From: Rikenellaceae bacterium
Lineage (GTDB): Bacteria > Bacteroidota > Bacteroidia > Bacteroidales > Rikenellaceae
Assembly (NCBI GenBank): GCA_017425655.1
Contig: JAFPAT010000083.1
Location: 1-47,301, forward strand
Direction: 5' to 3'
DNA length: 47,301 nt
The stretch's first letter is position 1. Each line of letters starts with the position of its first letter. The position numbers were made by a program, and so were the translations under genes. The notes under the pieces are model-generated. The model was given only the letters and a program-made list of their open reading frames with translations. It was not told the DNA's origin and ran no database searches. This document shows positions 10,236 to 18,780 of this stretch, one piece after another.

Positions 10236-10279
10236 AGCTGTTTTTTGTTTTTAGTTATTTGTTAGTTTTTGATTTTTTG

Positions 10280-12019
10280 TTATTTCGCAATTGAAACCTT
10301 TACGTTGTCGATGTAGAGCCAGAATGTACCATTTGTTGCACCGGCTTTGTGCTCGTTTGTGGTGAGCCAGGTCAGACGGGTGGTCGAACCGCAATTTGCC
10401 ATAACGTAGTTATAGGTGTTCGATATGGTGGTATAAGAGCCTCCGACCTCGTTCAGGTAGAAATTGACGGGGAACGAACCATCCTGACCGCCGATACCCG
10501 ACGTGTAGAAGTTCGTACCACTCTCGATAGCACCCTGCGTTGTGGTTGAGCCTAGATATACATATTGGCCCAGCAGCGGCATGCTGATAGCCAGACCGCC
10601 CTCCTGACGATCCATCGAGTAATCGAATGTCCAAGAAACCGATACATTTGCACCCGCTTTCAGACCACTCAACGGAGCGGTATCGACACGTGCGGGGTAG
10701 TCGGCACTTGTTTCGCGACGGCAAGCGATACGGATTGCTGTACCTGCGCTTGCACCGATACGACCTCCGCTCCAACCGTTGAGGAACGAAACGCCTCCCT
10801 TGGAGCCTGTCGAGAAGCCACTTGTGTAGCCGTCGTTCGAGCTGATGTCGCCCACAGTGCTGAAATCCTCATACAACAGATAGGGAACGGTCAAAGTGAT
10901 GTCGGTAACGCGACCTGCTGCATAGTTGGGCAGAGTCAGTGCCTGCGATACGATGGCGTTCTCCGACTCGTAGGTAACGGTGATGGGCTGACCTGCCAGA
11001 CCTTCGAGGTCGGTTACATCGAGGTCGTAGTAGCCATATTTGTCGAACGTTGTCGCGCAGTCGGCCACAGCCTCGCCGATAGCGGCTGTGAAGGTAACTT
11101 TAATAGGTTTCTCGCCGAGGAAGTTCTCGCCGATCGCAAAGCGCAGAATGGTGCGGTTGTCGGGCGAGCAGGTCAGACGTACGGGGGTGCTGCCACCCTC
11201 GCTCAAAGTGCGTGCGCCGAACGACTGCACCGAACGGTAGTTATCCGAGCGAACGGTGAATGTGATCTGATCGCTCTCGTTCATCGTTGCGGGGAATACG
11301 ATTGCGTAGGCATATTTACGCGCTTGATCGCTCGAAGGCGAAAGACCCTCGGGGATCTCGATCGAAACCACCTCCGAACCGTTTGCGAGGGTTGCGGGAG
11401 TGGTTGCCGAAGTGTAATCAACACTTACATTACCGACAACCTGCGTCGGGAAGGTGATATCGATGCGACGAATCGGCTCGCCCATACCCTCTACATCGTC
11501 GGGTACGAACATACGGAGCGTATGCATCTTATGTTTGTAGGTCAGGCTGACCTCGCTATCCTCGTTTTCGAGTGCGCCACCCGTCGTGGGATAGGCTACG
11601 AGAATATCGTTCTTGCCGTCGAAATTGCCCTTCTGCAACTTCGAGATGGGGAATGTTGCGGTTGTGCCCGAAACAGATGCGGGTACGGGATGTACCGAGT
11701 AATAGGTGAAGTTGCCGTCGCCCATCGGTGCAATGTCGGTGGTAAATTCTGCGAATGTGCCGATCGAGTAGTAGAGCTTGAAGGGCTGGGCATTGAGTAC
11801 GTTGCTTGTGCCGTTGTTGGCCCAAACTGCGATCTGATCCTCATTGCTCCAGGTGGTTGTAAGTCCATTCTCCGCCACCGACGTACGGCTGCTCGGCGAA
11901 CCGCTTTTGATGCTGACACGCACCTTGTCCTGCGAAGTCGGGCGGTCGATGCCCTCGAAGCTGTCGCACGACACGAACAGCAGTCCGATGAGTGCCAGTA
12001 GAGTAAAGATTTTATTCAT
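10280..12019 (-). CDS. Fimbrillin-like lipoprotein with C-terminal jelly-roll-like domain
   Basis: First gene of the operon, 579 aa. The lipobox is FVSC (Cys18), followed by DSFEGIDR. Residues about 30-285 match the fimbrillin-like (Mfa-like) pattern: SRTSVAENGLTTTWSNEDQI, AVWANNG, FAEFT, YYSVHPV and a TYKHKMHTLRMFV strand. Residues about 290-380 are beta-rich (FLGEKPIKVTFTAA). Residues about 385-579 form a separate domain starting LLYEDFSTVGD and ending TFWLYIDNVKVSIAK, typical of lectin- or CBM-like beta sandwiches found at the ends of Bacteroidetes surface proteins. In known fimbriae the fimbrillin is matured by Arg-gingipain-type proteases; no such gene is nearby. A role as an adhesin or fibre subunit is inferred. 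Confidence 0.65.
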   Translation of the reverse strand: MNKIFTLLALIGLLFVSCDSFEGIDRPTSQDKVRVSIKSGSPSSRTSVAENGLTTTWSNEDQIAVWANNGTSNVLNAQPFKLYYSIGTFAEFTTDIAPMGDGNFTYYSVHPVPASVSGTTATFPISKLQKGNFDGKNDILVAYPTTGGALENEDSEVSLTYKHKMHTLRMFVPDDVEGMGEPIRRIDITFPTQVVGNVSVDYTSATTPATLANGSEVVSIEIPEGLSPSSDQARKYAYAIVFPATMNESDQITFTVRSDNYRSVQSFGARTLSEGGSTPVRLTCSPDNRTILRFAIGENFLGEKPIKVTFTAAIGEAVADCATTFDKYGYYDLDVTDLEGLAGQPITVTYESENAIVSQALTLPNYAAGRVTDITLTVPYLLYEDFSTVGDISSNDGYTSGFSTGSKGGVSFLNGWSGGRIGASAGTAIRIACRRETSADYPARVDTAPLSGLKAGANVSVSWTFDYSMDRQEGGLAISMPLLGQYVYLGSTTTQGAIESGTNFYTSGIGGQDGSFPVNFYLNEVGGSYTTISNTYNYVMANCGSTTRLTWLTTNEHKAGATNGTFWLYIDNVKVSIAK

Positions 12020-12090
12020 TGTATTATTTAAGTTATTCTTGCGTTATACGGTCATTGTTGGCGACCGAACACCATATCAATTAACGGTAA

Positions 12091-12121
12091 CAAAAGTAGT
12101 TTTGCAAATAATTTAATCAAA
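12091..12121 (-). promoter_or_regulatory. Promoter of the seven-gene lipoprotein operon
   Basis: Minus-strand TTTG (complement of 12118-12121), exactly 19 bases, then TACTTTTG (complement of 12091-12098): a full match to the Bacteroidetes vegetative promoter. The leader to the ATG at 12019 is about 65 bases. No comparable promoter was found in the short gaps inside the operon. Confidence 0.75.
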
Positions 12122-12296
12122 AAAAAATCAACGAACAGCCCGATTTTCTCCACGAACACCCCGTTTTCGAGGATTTATATATTTGTTCGCGCGTATATGC
12201 GTGTGCGAATGAGCCGCCGTAGGTTGTGGTAGAGATGGGAGAGTAGCTTCGAAAGTGTTGTAAATGATTGATTTTATGCAAAATGACGTGTTGGGT

Positions 12297-13004
12297 CTAT
12301 AGTCCGCAGCGATCCATTAACGCACGATCATTCAAAATCGCCTCGGTAGGCCCGTCGGCGGCAATTTGTCCTGCATGCATGACGACCGTTCGCGGACATA
12401 GTTCGCGGGCCATTGCCAGGTCGTGTGTGGCGATGAGGGCGGTGTGTCGGAAATCTTTGAGGAGGGCAATCAACTCCCTGCGAGCTCGTGGATCGAGTGC
12501 CGCCGACGGCTCATCCATAACCAATATCGAGGGTCCCATTGCCAATACCGTCGCAATCGCCACGCGCCGTTTCTCGCCGCCCGAAAGTTGCTGGGGCGAG
12601 CGTTTGCGTAGCGACAACGCACCGACAGCCGCAAGGGAGCTTGCGACGCGCTCCTCGATCTCCTCGCGTGAGAGTTGCATATTGGTCGGACCAAAGGCTA
12701 CATCCTCTTCGACCGTGGGCATAAAGAGTTGATCATCTGCGTTTTGGAAGACGAAACCGATCGTTTGCCGAATCTGCGCAACGGTGCGCTTCGAGAGTGT
12801 TATGTCGCCCACGACTACACGGCCTCGAGTAGGAGTCAGCAACCCGATCGAGTGGAGAAGAAGTGTCGATTTTCCTGCGCCATTGGCACCCACAAGAGCG
12901 ACCTTCTCGCCGTGTTCCAATTGCAGATTGACTCCGCGTAGTACCTCGTTATCGGCGGTATATCCGTAGTGGATCTCTTCGAATAGTATAAAGTGATGGC
13001 TCAT
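12297..13004 (-). CDS. cbiO: Nickel/cobalt ECF importer, ATPase subunit
   Basis: A 235-aa ABC ATPase that energises the CbiM/CbiQ importer at the inner face of the membrane. Walker A is GANGAGKST (38-46), the Q-loop is FVFQNADDQLF (typical of ECF ATPases), the signature is LSGGEKRRVAIA and Walker B is ILVMDEPSAALD, followed by the switch His in IATHD. It overlaps cbiQ by four bases (ATGA, 13001-13004), so the two are translationally coupled. It is the last gene of the urease-urea-nickel transcript, which points to nickel rather than cobalt as the cargo. No clear terminator was seen in the 12122-12296 gap. Homologues are called CbiO or NikO according to the metal. Confidence 0.88.
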   Translation of the reverse strand: MSHHFILFEEIHYGYTADNEVLRGVNLQLEHGEKVALVGANGAGKSTLLLHSIGLLTPTRGRVVVGDITLSKRTVAQIRQTIGFVFQNADDQLFMPTVEEDVAFGPTNMQLSREEIEERVASSLAAVGALSLRKRSPQQLSGGEKRRVAIATVLAMGPSILVMDEPSAALDPRARRELIALLKDFRHTALIATHDLAMARELCPRTVVMHAGQIAADGPTEAILNDRALMDRCGL

Positions 13005-13828
13005 AGCTTGTTAAATAGTGTTACGATGCGTTCTACGGGATGTGTGAAGCGAATGACCGACAACACGAGGCACCACGCCGTAAGGTAGATCGTATCGCGC
13101 CATTGCCACCTTTGTACTTGTTGTTCGTCGGGCATACGTCCCCGAAAACCACGTGCCCACATCGCCTGCGAGATGCGCTCGGAGCGATCGACGGTGCGCA
13201 CCGTAAGCTCGCCGATGACCGCGCCCCAATCTCTGACAGGAAGAGCCCGACGACCGAAACTGCGTGCTTGTCGGGCTCTTACAAGCGAAAGAAGTTGTTC
13301 GAGTAAAAGAGATGTATATCGGTATAACATAAGAAGTTGCGTTGTGAAAACGGAGGGCAGGCCCAACCTCCGCAAGGCGCGACAGAGGGCGTTGTATCCT
13401 TCGGCGCGCACAAGCAGAAGCAAGGCCTGAACCGATAGCATTGCTCTAACGATGATCGAGAAGAACTCTATCCAACCGACGGCTATGATCACGCCCCCGA
13501 TGGCAAAGATCGGTTCGCGGTTGTAGAAGATATTGAAGACTCCAATCACCGCCACAAATGGCAATGCAATGAGCGATTGTCGCGCGATGCATCCATATCT
13601 TACCCCTGTTTGTGCCGCAGTGATGATCGGAAATGCGGCAAAAATAAGCAGTTCCGAGAGTCGATTGATCGGAACGGATAGCATGATAATCAGATATATA
13701 AGCGAAACAATTGCTCGTGCTCGCAGATCAATCCTCGGCGCTTGTTTTCGTGTATCGTTCTGATTGCCTATCGCGCCTGATTCGAAGTTGGCAAGTCGCG
13801 CAAGCATCCTATGTAATTGCTCGCTCAT
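13001..13828 (-). CDS. cbiQ: Nickel/cobalt ECF importer, transmembrane T subunit
   Basis: A 275-aa CbiQ/NikQ-type EcfT protein. It has a polar N-terminus of about 35 residues, four to five hydrophobic segments (VSLIYLIIMLSVPI, LIFAAFPIITA, and others) and the cytoplasmic coupling helices with the Ala-Arg-Gly motifs RARQARSFG and ERISQAMWARGFRG, which contact the ATPase. A final hydrophobic segment follows. Its start overlaps the cbiM stop (ATGA, 13825-13828) and its stop overlaps the cbiO start, giving a tightly coupled M-Q-O order. The metal cannot be told from this subunit; nickel is inferred from the urease genes upstream. Confidence 0.85.
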   Translation of the reverse strand: MSEQLHRMLARLANFESGAIGNQNDTRKQAPRIDLRARAIVSLIYLIIMLSVPINRLSELLIFAAFPIITAAQTGVRYGCIARQSLIALPFVAVIGVFNIFYNREPIFAIGGVIIAVGWIEFFSIIVRAMLSVQALLLLVRAEGYNALCRALRRLGLPSVFTTQLLMLYRYTSLLLEQLLSLVRARQARSFGRRALPVRDWGAVIGELTVRTVDRSERISQAMWARGFRGRMPDEQQVQRWQWRDTIYLTAWCLVLSVIRFTHPVERIVTLFNKL

Positions 13829-14808
13829 TGTCGCCGAAGTAGCAACGAAAGTGAGTAGATCACCGCCAGCGTTGCTCCAATGCCGATAATGCCCGATAGA
13901 GTGGTGTTGTAGTCTGGCAGCAGAGCAATAGTCTGTTGCGTCTCGGCAGCGCCTTGATGCATAGTGCTTTGATGTTGAGCGAGTTCTTTACCTTCGGTGG
14001 TGCGTTCGATTGACCATTCAAGACCGTCGGGATCTGTCGATGCGATCGATCCTGCAATCGTTCCGCCGATAAGCGCGAGGGCTATTATCGCTGCAAAGAT
14101 GAATGAACGACGTTTCGGCTCCGAGTACTCCGCATCGTGTAGCAAATCAGGTCGATAGCGCCGCAATGCTGCAATTACGGCCGCAGTTGCAAGCCCCTCG
14201 CCAAGCCCGATAAGCAGATGAATTGGGAGCATAAATAGGATAAAACGAGAGTATGGCAGCGCAGTTATACCCGACATTTCGGTCTCGATCGTAACGGCTA
14301 ACGCTCCCATTGTCAATGCCGTTATCGATGCGGCAATCGATGCGGCACCCCAGCGCAATGCCGATGAAGAGTGATGCACCAAAGGTTTGAAAACCAATGG
14401 ATAAGCGACTAAACACGATAGCGCAGCCATATTCACGACGTTACATCCAAGAGCCATCAGCCCGCCATCGGCAAAGAGCAAACATTGAACGACAATCACC
14501 GATGTCAGCGTCAGAAATCCGGCCCAAGGACCGAGAATCGCCGCGAGCAGAATACCTCCGACGATATGTCCGCTTGATCCCGTCGCGGGAATTGCGAAAT
14601 TGAGCATTTGTGCCGCAAAAATAAGCGCACCCATTACACCCATTAAGGGAACGATGCGCTGTTCGCGCACCTCCTCTATCGGGGTGTCGATGCTCCTTTT
14701 GCGAGTTGTGCGGCTCACTTGTCGCGTGGCGATACCCACCAGTGCGATGGCGATAGCTGAGGTCGCGGCAAAGACCGAAGGCGAGATCAAAGCGTCGGAC
14801 ATATGCAT
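13825..14808 (-). CDS. cbiM: Nickel ECF importer substrate-binding subunit, CbiM fused to a PDGLE (N-like) domain
   Basis: A 327-aa membrane protein. The start was placed at the ATG at 14808 because it gives MHMSDALISP, the family's conserved N-terminus in which Met1 and His2 help bind the metal; a further His lies in SSGHIVGGILLA. The CbiM part spans about 1-225 with six or more hydrophobic segments. After a basic linker (EPKRRS) a second part starts with a hydrophobic helix, carries the diagnostic STDPDGLEW motif (PDGLE domain) and ends in another helix. This is the fused NikM-NikN arrangement, in which the small N component is joined to M. Fusion plus the urease context favours Ni2+ over Co2+. 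It lies five bases after the urea transporter gene. Confidence 0.87.
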   Translation of the reverse strand: MHMSDALISPSVFAATSAIAIALVGIATRQVSRTTRKRSIDTPIEEVREQRIVPLMGVMGALIFAAQMLNFAIPATGSSGHIVGGILLAAILGPWAGFLTLTSVIVVQCLLFADGGLMALGCNVVNMAALSCLVAYPLVFKPLVHHSSSALRWGAASIAASITALTMGALAVTIETEMSGITALPYSRFILFMLPIHLLIGLGEGLATAAVIAALRRYRPDLLHDAEYSEPKRRSFIFAAIIALALIGGTIAGSIASTDPDGLEWSIERTTEGKELAQHQSTMHQGAAETQQTIALLPDYNTTLSGIIGIGATLAVIYSLSLLLRRQ

Positions 14809-14813
14809 AGTAA

Positions 14814-15869
14814 TCAGTTGTTTAATGGTTGTTTTGAATTGCGTGATGGCTTTGCTAAATGGTGTTTGTTGTTGGGATTCCAATTCGAGTGGTCGGGCTT
14901 TTCATCCTTGTCGATGGCCAGCAACGGCAGCAGAAAGAGCCACGTCGTAAAGCAGAATGGTGCGGTGAGCGTCGCAATGCCGAGTGGTAGCAGAAGCACA
15001 TTCATAGCCGCCTGCATAAAGACCGTAACAATAGTCGCGACGATAGCCCACATTGCGGAGTGCAGACCGGGCTTATAGAAGACTACACCGACGGCCATTG
15101 CACTCAATACGGCACTGAAGCAGTAAAGACCATTTGCCACTTCGCTACCTGCTGCACCGAACAAAATTGCCGTCAGAAGGGCCAATGCCGAGCCGCCGAG
15201 AGCCGTCAGAGCCGCGATGGGCGAACTTATTGCAATGCCGATCAAAAAGAGTGCGCCCGTTACCCATGAGTTAATTAGGAACACTTGCGAAACACCTTTC
15301 AAACAATAGATTACGAGATTCTTGAAGTGCAGATCGGCCACCGATGAAAAGCTCTCCGGAAGCGACGGATCGGGCAGATGTTCGGGCGGCATCGAATTCA
15401 TTGCGCGCGCTGCGAGGATGAAGATCCAGGTGCAAAAAACGAAGGGCATTGTGAATGAATTGACTCGCCAGGGAGCCATCACGTTGTTCATTCCCGTTCG
15501 TACCCATACAGTCATTGCCGAGCAGAGCACAAGAGCAATCCACACCCAGAACGTGTTGCCGAGAAAGGTCGGAAAGGCGCATCCGACAAGCACGCCGTTG
15601 AAGCCCCAAAGTCCTTGTCGGCCATCTTCCGAGGGCATATCAATCATATACCCGGTCAAGGTCGAAACGACCAGTCCGAGCAGTGCTCCCCACGCCACTT
15701 CGGGCGTGTGTGAGGCGTAGGCACCCCAGAAGATACCTACCAAAAAGAGAAGTCCCGTCCATGCACTCGGCTGAAACATAACCTGCCCCGCCCCGCGAAG
15801 CAGTATGCGTATTTGTTCGAGTAGCGAGAGCCGACGTAATTCCTCGTTTAATGAGATTTTTGACATCAT
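14814..15869 (-). CDS. Urea transporter (UT/Yut family)
   Basis: A 351-aa inner-membrane urea channel. The two-fold internal repeat of the family is clear: GLWGFNGVLVG and FTMPFVFCTWI in the first half, GLYCFSAVLSA and LTAPFCFTTWL in the second. About ten hydrophobic segments are visible. In the second repeat the usual Asn of the GxNxxL motif is replaced by Ser, so the pore is slightly asymmetric. The start was set at the ATG at 15869 (MMSKISLNEELRR); an upstream in-frame TTG at 15908 overlapping ureD is less likely. Placed between ureD and cbiM, it should bring in the substrate of the urease encoded upstream on the same transcript. Confidence 0.88.
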   Translation of the reverse strand: MMSKISLNEELRRLSLLEQIRILLRGAGQVMFQPSAWTGLLFLVGIFWGAYASHTPEVAWGALLGLVVSTLTGYMIDMPSEDGRQGLWGFNGVLVGCAFPTFLGNTFWVWIALVLCSAMTVWVRTGMNNVMAPWRVNSFTMPFVFCTWIFILAARAMNSMPPEHLPDPSLPESFSSVADLHFKNLVIYCLKGVSQVFLINSWVTGALFLIGIAISSPIAALTALGGSALALLTAILFGAAGSEVANGLYCFSAVLSAMAVGVVFYKPGLHSAMWAIVATIVTVFMQAAMNVLLLPLGIATLTAPFCFTTWLFLLPLLAIDKDEKPDHSNWNPNNKHHLAKPSRNSKQPLNN

Positions 15870-15898
15870 AATAGGTTGTTCTTTAGGTTGTTGATCGT

Positions 15899-16807
15899 TT
15901 ATCGCCAAGGAAATTCAGCGGGCAGCTTGACCCCCTTTACCTCGTGCCGCACGATTGAGCATAGGTCGCGTATCTGGTTCTTAACTTCGCTTGTGTCGTT
16001 GCCCATCACTCTGAATGTCAAACCGCAATGCGAGGGTAGGCGACTGACCGATGTCGAAAGCGACCGAGTGCGGTCTATAAAGGGCTGCACTCGCTCATAG
16101 ACTGCATTGCTAATCACCTCCGGCGCAATTAGGAAGCAGTTGCCCAACAGCTCGAAATCTCCCATTCGGGCAATCGAATTCGGATTGATTTTTTCGGGCT
16201 CGATGATCATTTTCTCGACAAAGAGTTCGCGGCGATTGGGACGCGCAGCAGAGGTCTCGATCGAGATGATATCGTAGGCAAATCGCTCCTCGTCGCTCAT
16301 ATGACGGCGACCACTTAAATAGATCTCCGAGAAGAAGAGGGTTGCCGACTGTTCGATCACAATGCGCGTGCGAGCGACATAGCGCGTATGACGGCAGGGG
16401 ATCGTCGGTTCGGGTAGATATTCGAGATATGCACCCTCTTCAATATCAAAATGTTGCGATAGCGATGAGTAATCGTTTCGCATCTCGGCGAGCTTTGTGG
16501 CCGCCCCTGTCGATATGTGTGCAAAGGCGTTGCGACGCACCGTAAAATGGTGCTCATAGCGGTCGCCATCGACATTCGGACCACCCGACGAGAGGATATA
16601 GACGCATGGCATCGAGGGCATCTGCTCGTCGAAGTAGAGCTCCTGCTGCGCCACAATCGGCGTATGTCGCTCCAAATCGCGCAGTATCGAACGTCCTTGC
16701 GCATCGAGTTCAAAAACCATTCGCAGATAGCCGCGCTTGCCTGTCGAGCCAGATGGAGCACCTTGACGTTGAGAGAGATATGGCGCAACTTCACGTGGCG
16801 GATTCAT
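15899..16807 (-). CDS. ureD: Urease accessory protein UreD/UreH
   Basis: A 302-aa UreD-family protein, the scaffold that binds apo-urease and recruits UreF and UreG for nickel delivery. Recognisable segments are [19 protein letters not shown], an AAT(K)LAEM stretch, [20 protein letters not shown] (the family signature is LExLPxPxIPF) and a C-terminal [16 protein letters not shown]. Length is normal. Its ATG overlaps the ureG stop by four bases (16804-16807). In many urease operons ureD precedes ureA or follows ureG; here it follows ureG, as in several Bacteroidota and Helicobacter-like orders. Confidence 0.9.
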   Translation of the reverse strand: MNPPREVAPYLSQRQGAPSGSTGKRGYLRMVFELDAQGRSILRDLERHTPIVAQQELYFDEQMPSMPCVYILSSGGPNVDGDRYEHHFTVRRNAFAHISTGAATKLAEMRNDYSSLSQHFDIEEGAYLEYLPEPTIPCRHTRYVARTRIVIEQSATLFFSEIYLSGRRHMSDEERFAYDIISIETSAARPNRRELFVEKMIIEPEKINPNSIARMGDFELLGNCFLIAPEVISNAVYERVQPFIDRTRSLSTSVSRLPSHCGLTFRVMGNDTSEVKNQIRDLCSIVRHEVKGVKLPAEFPWR

Positions 16808-17457
16808 CGGCTTTTCGGTGTTGAATGTTGTTCGAAATTGCTATCAAAGAGAGCCATTCGACGAATCAGGTCGAGCAGAGTGTCGATACCTTCGCCCGTG
16901 AAACAGTTGGTAAAGACAAAGGGGCGTTCGCCACGCATCGCTGCCGAATCGCGTCGCATAACATCGAGCGAAGCATGTACGTAGGGAGCCAGGTCGGTTT
17001 TGTTGATTACCAGAATATCGGAGTGCGAAATTCCAGGTCCGTCTTTGCGCGGGATCTTGTCGCCTGCCGCCACATCGATTACATAGATAAAGAAATCGAC
17101 CAGCGCAGGCGAGAACGTAAGTGTCAGATTATCACCGCCCGATTCGATCAGTACGATGTCTGCATCGGGGAATCGGGCCTCCATCTCTTCGACCGCGGCG
17201 ATATTCATCGAGGGGTCCTCGCGCACAGCGGTATGGGGACAGGCTCCTGTCTCTACGCCGATAATGCGCTCCTCGACAAGCACGCCTTTGAGCATTCGTC
17301 GCACGTGTTCGGCATCCTCGGTGGTAACGACATCGTTCGTGATGACCAGAACTTTGTGCCCGAGGTCAAGAAGGCGCGGCGTGAGAGCCTCGATCAGTGC
17401 CGTTTTGCCCGATCCGACAGGTCCGCCGATACCTATTCGGCAAGTGTTGTTATTCAT
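16804..17457 (-). CDS. ureG: Urease accessory GTPase UreG
   Basis: A 217-aa SIMIBI-class GTPase that powers nickel insertion into urease. The P-loop is GPVGSGKT (12-19), a VVTTEDAEH segment precedes the metal-binding CPH motif in [17 protein letters not shown], the Walker B/switch element is [11 protein letters not shown], and the guanine-specificity motif is NKTDLAPYV. All key residues are intact and the protein is close to the usual 200-205 residues, with a short extra C-terminal tail. It is preceded by ureF with a 20-base gap and coupled to ureD by ATGA overlap. Confidence 0.95.
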   Translation of the reverse strand: MNNNTCRIGIGGPVGSGKTALIEALTPRLLDLGHKVLVITNDVVTTEDAEHVRRMLKGVLVEERIIGVETGACPHTAVREDPSMNIAAVEEMEARFPDADIVLIESGGDNLTLTFSPALVDFFIYVIDVAAGDKIPRKDGPGISHSDILVINKTDLAPYVHASLDVMRRDSAAMRGERPFVFTNCFTGEGIDTLLDLIRRMALFDSNFEQHSTPKSR

Positions 17458-17477
17458 TGTAAGATAGTCTTTTACGG

Positions 17478-18164
17478 TTAATTCATGAACATTCGCGCTT
17501 TGCCTCGTTCGTGTAACGACGCGAGGGTGTCGAACATCGGAAAGAAGCTGTTGAGGTCGTCAATGTGCAGCTCGCGCACCTCCTCGAATAGTTGCTCGGT
17601 CAATTCACCGAGCGAACGAATTATCTGTTGCGTTTGCAGATGTGTGATACGCATACAGCGCAGGGCGGCATTTAGCGTGGTCGTCATCACTCCATATTGC
17701 ATCGTCGCAAAGAGTGCTCGCTCCGATAATCCGCTGATCGAGAATATGATACCTTGTGTAACGGCATAATTCCCCTCGGTACGTTGTGCAACAATGTCTT
17801 CGAGCCATTCGGCAAGAAAAGGATCCGAGGTGATCTGTGCGCCCAATTCGGCCAATTTGCGACCGCAACGTCGGCTCATCTGGCGCATTTCATCGTTTAA
17901 TTTGCTGCGTATAAGCCGATCGTCGATCGCGAGCAGAGCGTCGTAATTACGTTGTGCAGTGGTGCGCAAAGCCTCCAATCCGGCAATGCCGTCGGTTGTG
18001 GCCGATTGCCGCATCAGCTCCTCGACAAAGATAGCAAGCGACATTTCGTCTTCTACAATGCGCTGCTCGACGGCTGTTTCGAGCGTATTCGAAAAGGCAA
18101 ACGACCCAACCGGCAGTGCCGAATCGGCAAGTTGCAGTAGGCGCATCAAACGTGTGAGTTCCAT
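17478..18164 (-). CDS. ureF: Urease accessory protein UreF
   Basis: A 228-aa all-alpha UreF, which joins UreD and UreG in the maturation complex and gates GTP hydrolysis. The diagnostic opening [21 protein letters not shown] (about 8-28) is present, and later [18 protein letters not shown] corresponds to the family's central helix pair. The start was set at the ATG at 18164 ([10 protein letters not shown]); the upstream in-frame sequence is the shifted reading of the His-rich ureE tail and should not be translated. Gaps are four bases after ureE and 20 before ureG. Confidence 0.9.
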   Translation of the reverse strand: MELTRLMRLLQLADSALPVGSFAFSNTLETAVEQRIVEDEMSLAIFVEELMRQSATTDGIAGLEALRTTAQRNYDALLAIDDRLIRSKLNDEMRQMSRRCGRKLAELGAQITSDPFLAEWLEDIVAQRTEGNYAVTQGIIFSISGLSERALFATMQYGVMTTTLNAALRCMRITHLQTQQIIRSLGELTEQLFEEVRELHIDDLNSFFPMFDTLASLHERGKARMFMN

Positions 18165-18168
18165 GGTG

Positions 18169-18780
18169 TTACATCTCCTTTTCGCTTTTGCGCGAGTGCG
18201 AGTGTGAATGCGAGTGTGAGTGTGAGTGCGCGTGCTCGGCTGTTGCGGGATCGGTGCCCCCGAAAAGTCGGCGTACCTCATGCGGCGCGAGGTAGGGTAT
18301 CACCTCGGCACCACGTCGAAAATCGATGTCGATATATTCGATTCGGTGGGTGCGCATAACGCTCTGCATCACCTTTCGGTCGGTGGTCAGTGGCACAAAG
18401 ATCTGTGAGCCTTTGACAACGGCAGGCCAATGTTGATTGCCTATTGCGTGTCCGAGTTCGAAGGCTGTCCGAGCGATAAATTCGGGAGTGAAACGCATAA
18501 GACGGTCGAGCCTAATGGCCATCACTTCGTGCATCATCACATCGACAACCACTGCGCGATGAGCCTCGTGGTCATATTCGAGAATGTCGCCGTCAGAGAG
18601 TCGTTGCCCACGCGAGAGTGAGATAGCATACTCCGTTCCGTGGTCGCTTTTGGCCACAAGGCGGCTCTTCTGCGCGGTCCATTGATCGAGTGTAATGGTC
18701 TCGACCTGGACCGAGCGCAGAGCCTCTATCCACTCGTTAGAGTGCATATTGCCAAGTATTTGCGTATATACCTTCATCAT
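18169..18780 (-). CDS. ureE: Urease nickel metallochaperone UreE with His-rich tail
   Basis: A 203-aa UreE. The N-terminal peptide-binding domain (about 1-75) has LSRGQRLSDGDIL. The metal-binding domain (about 76-150) contains ELGHAIGNQHWPAVV with the conserved dimer-interface nickel-binding His. The last 22 residues carry seven His in an alternating His-Ser run (HAHSHSHSHSHSHS), then a basic end. Such tails bind extra Ni2+ and are seen in Klebsiella UreE, where the run is richer in consecutive His. The tail is encoded by a short-period repeat of GTG/GAG-like units (plus-strand 18190-18232). The ureE start directly follows the ureC stop (18781). Confidence 0.92.
   Translation of the reverse strand: MMKVYTQILGNMHSNEWIEALRSVQVETITLDQWTAQKSRLVAKSDHGTEYAISLSRGQRLSDGDILEYDHEAHRAVVVDVMMHEVMAIRLDRLMRFTPEFIARTAFELGHAIGNQHWPAVVKGSQIFVPLTTDRKVMQSVMRTHRIEYIDIDFRRGAEVIPYLAPHEVRRLFGGTDPATAEHAHSHSHSHSHSHSRKSEKEM

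Noticed and set aside
12122..12296. Terminator after cbiO
   Set aside because: No stable GC-rich stem followed by a T-run could be found.
14884..15908. Cobalamin or NiCo riboswitch before the importer genes
   Set aside because: The genes are packed with overlaps inside the urease island, leaving no room for a leader RNA.
18165..18281. Upstream extension of ureF with a THTHTRIHTR-type start
   Set aside because: It is the frame-shifted reading of the His-rich ureE tail. The UreF family start is at 18164.
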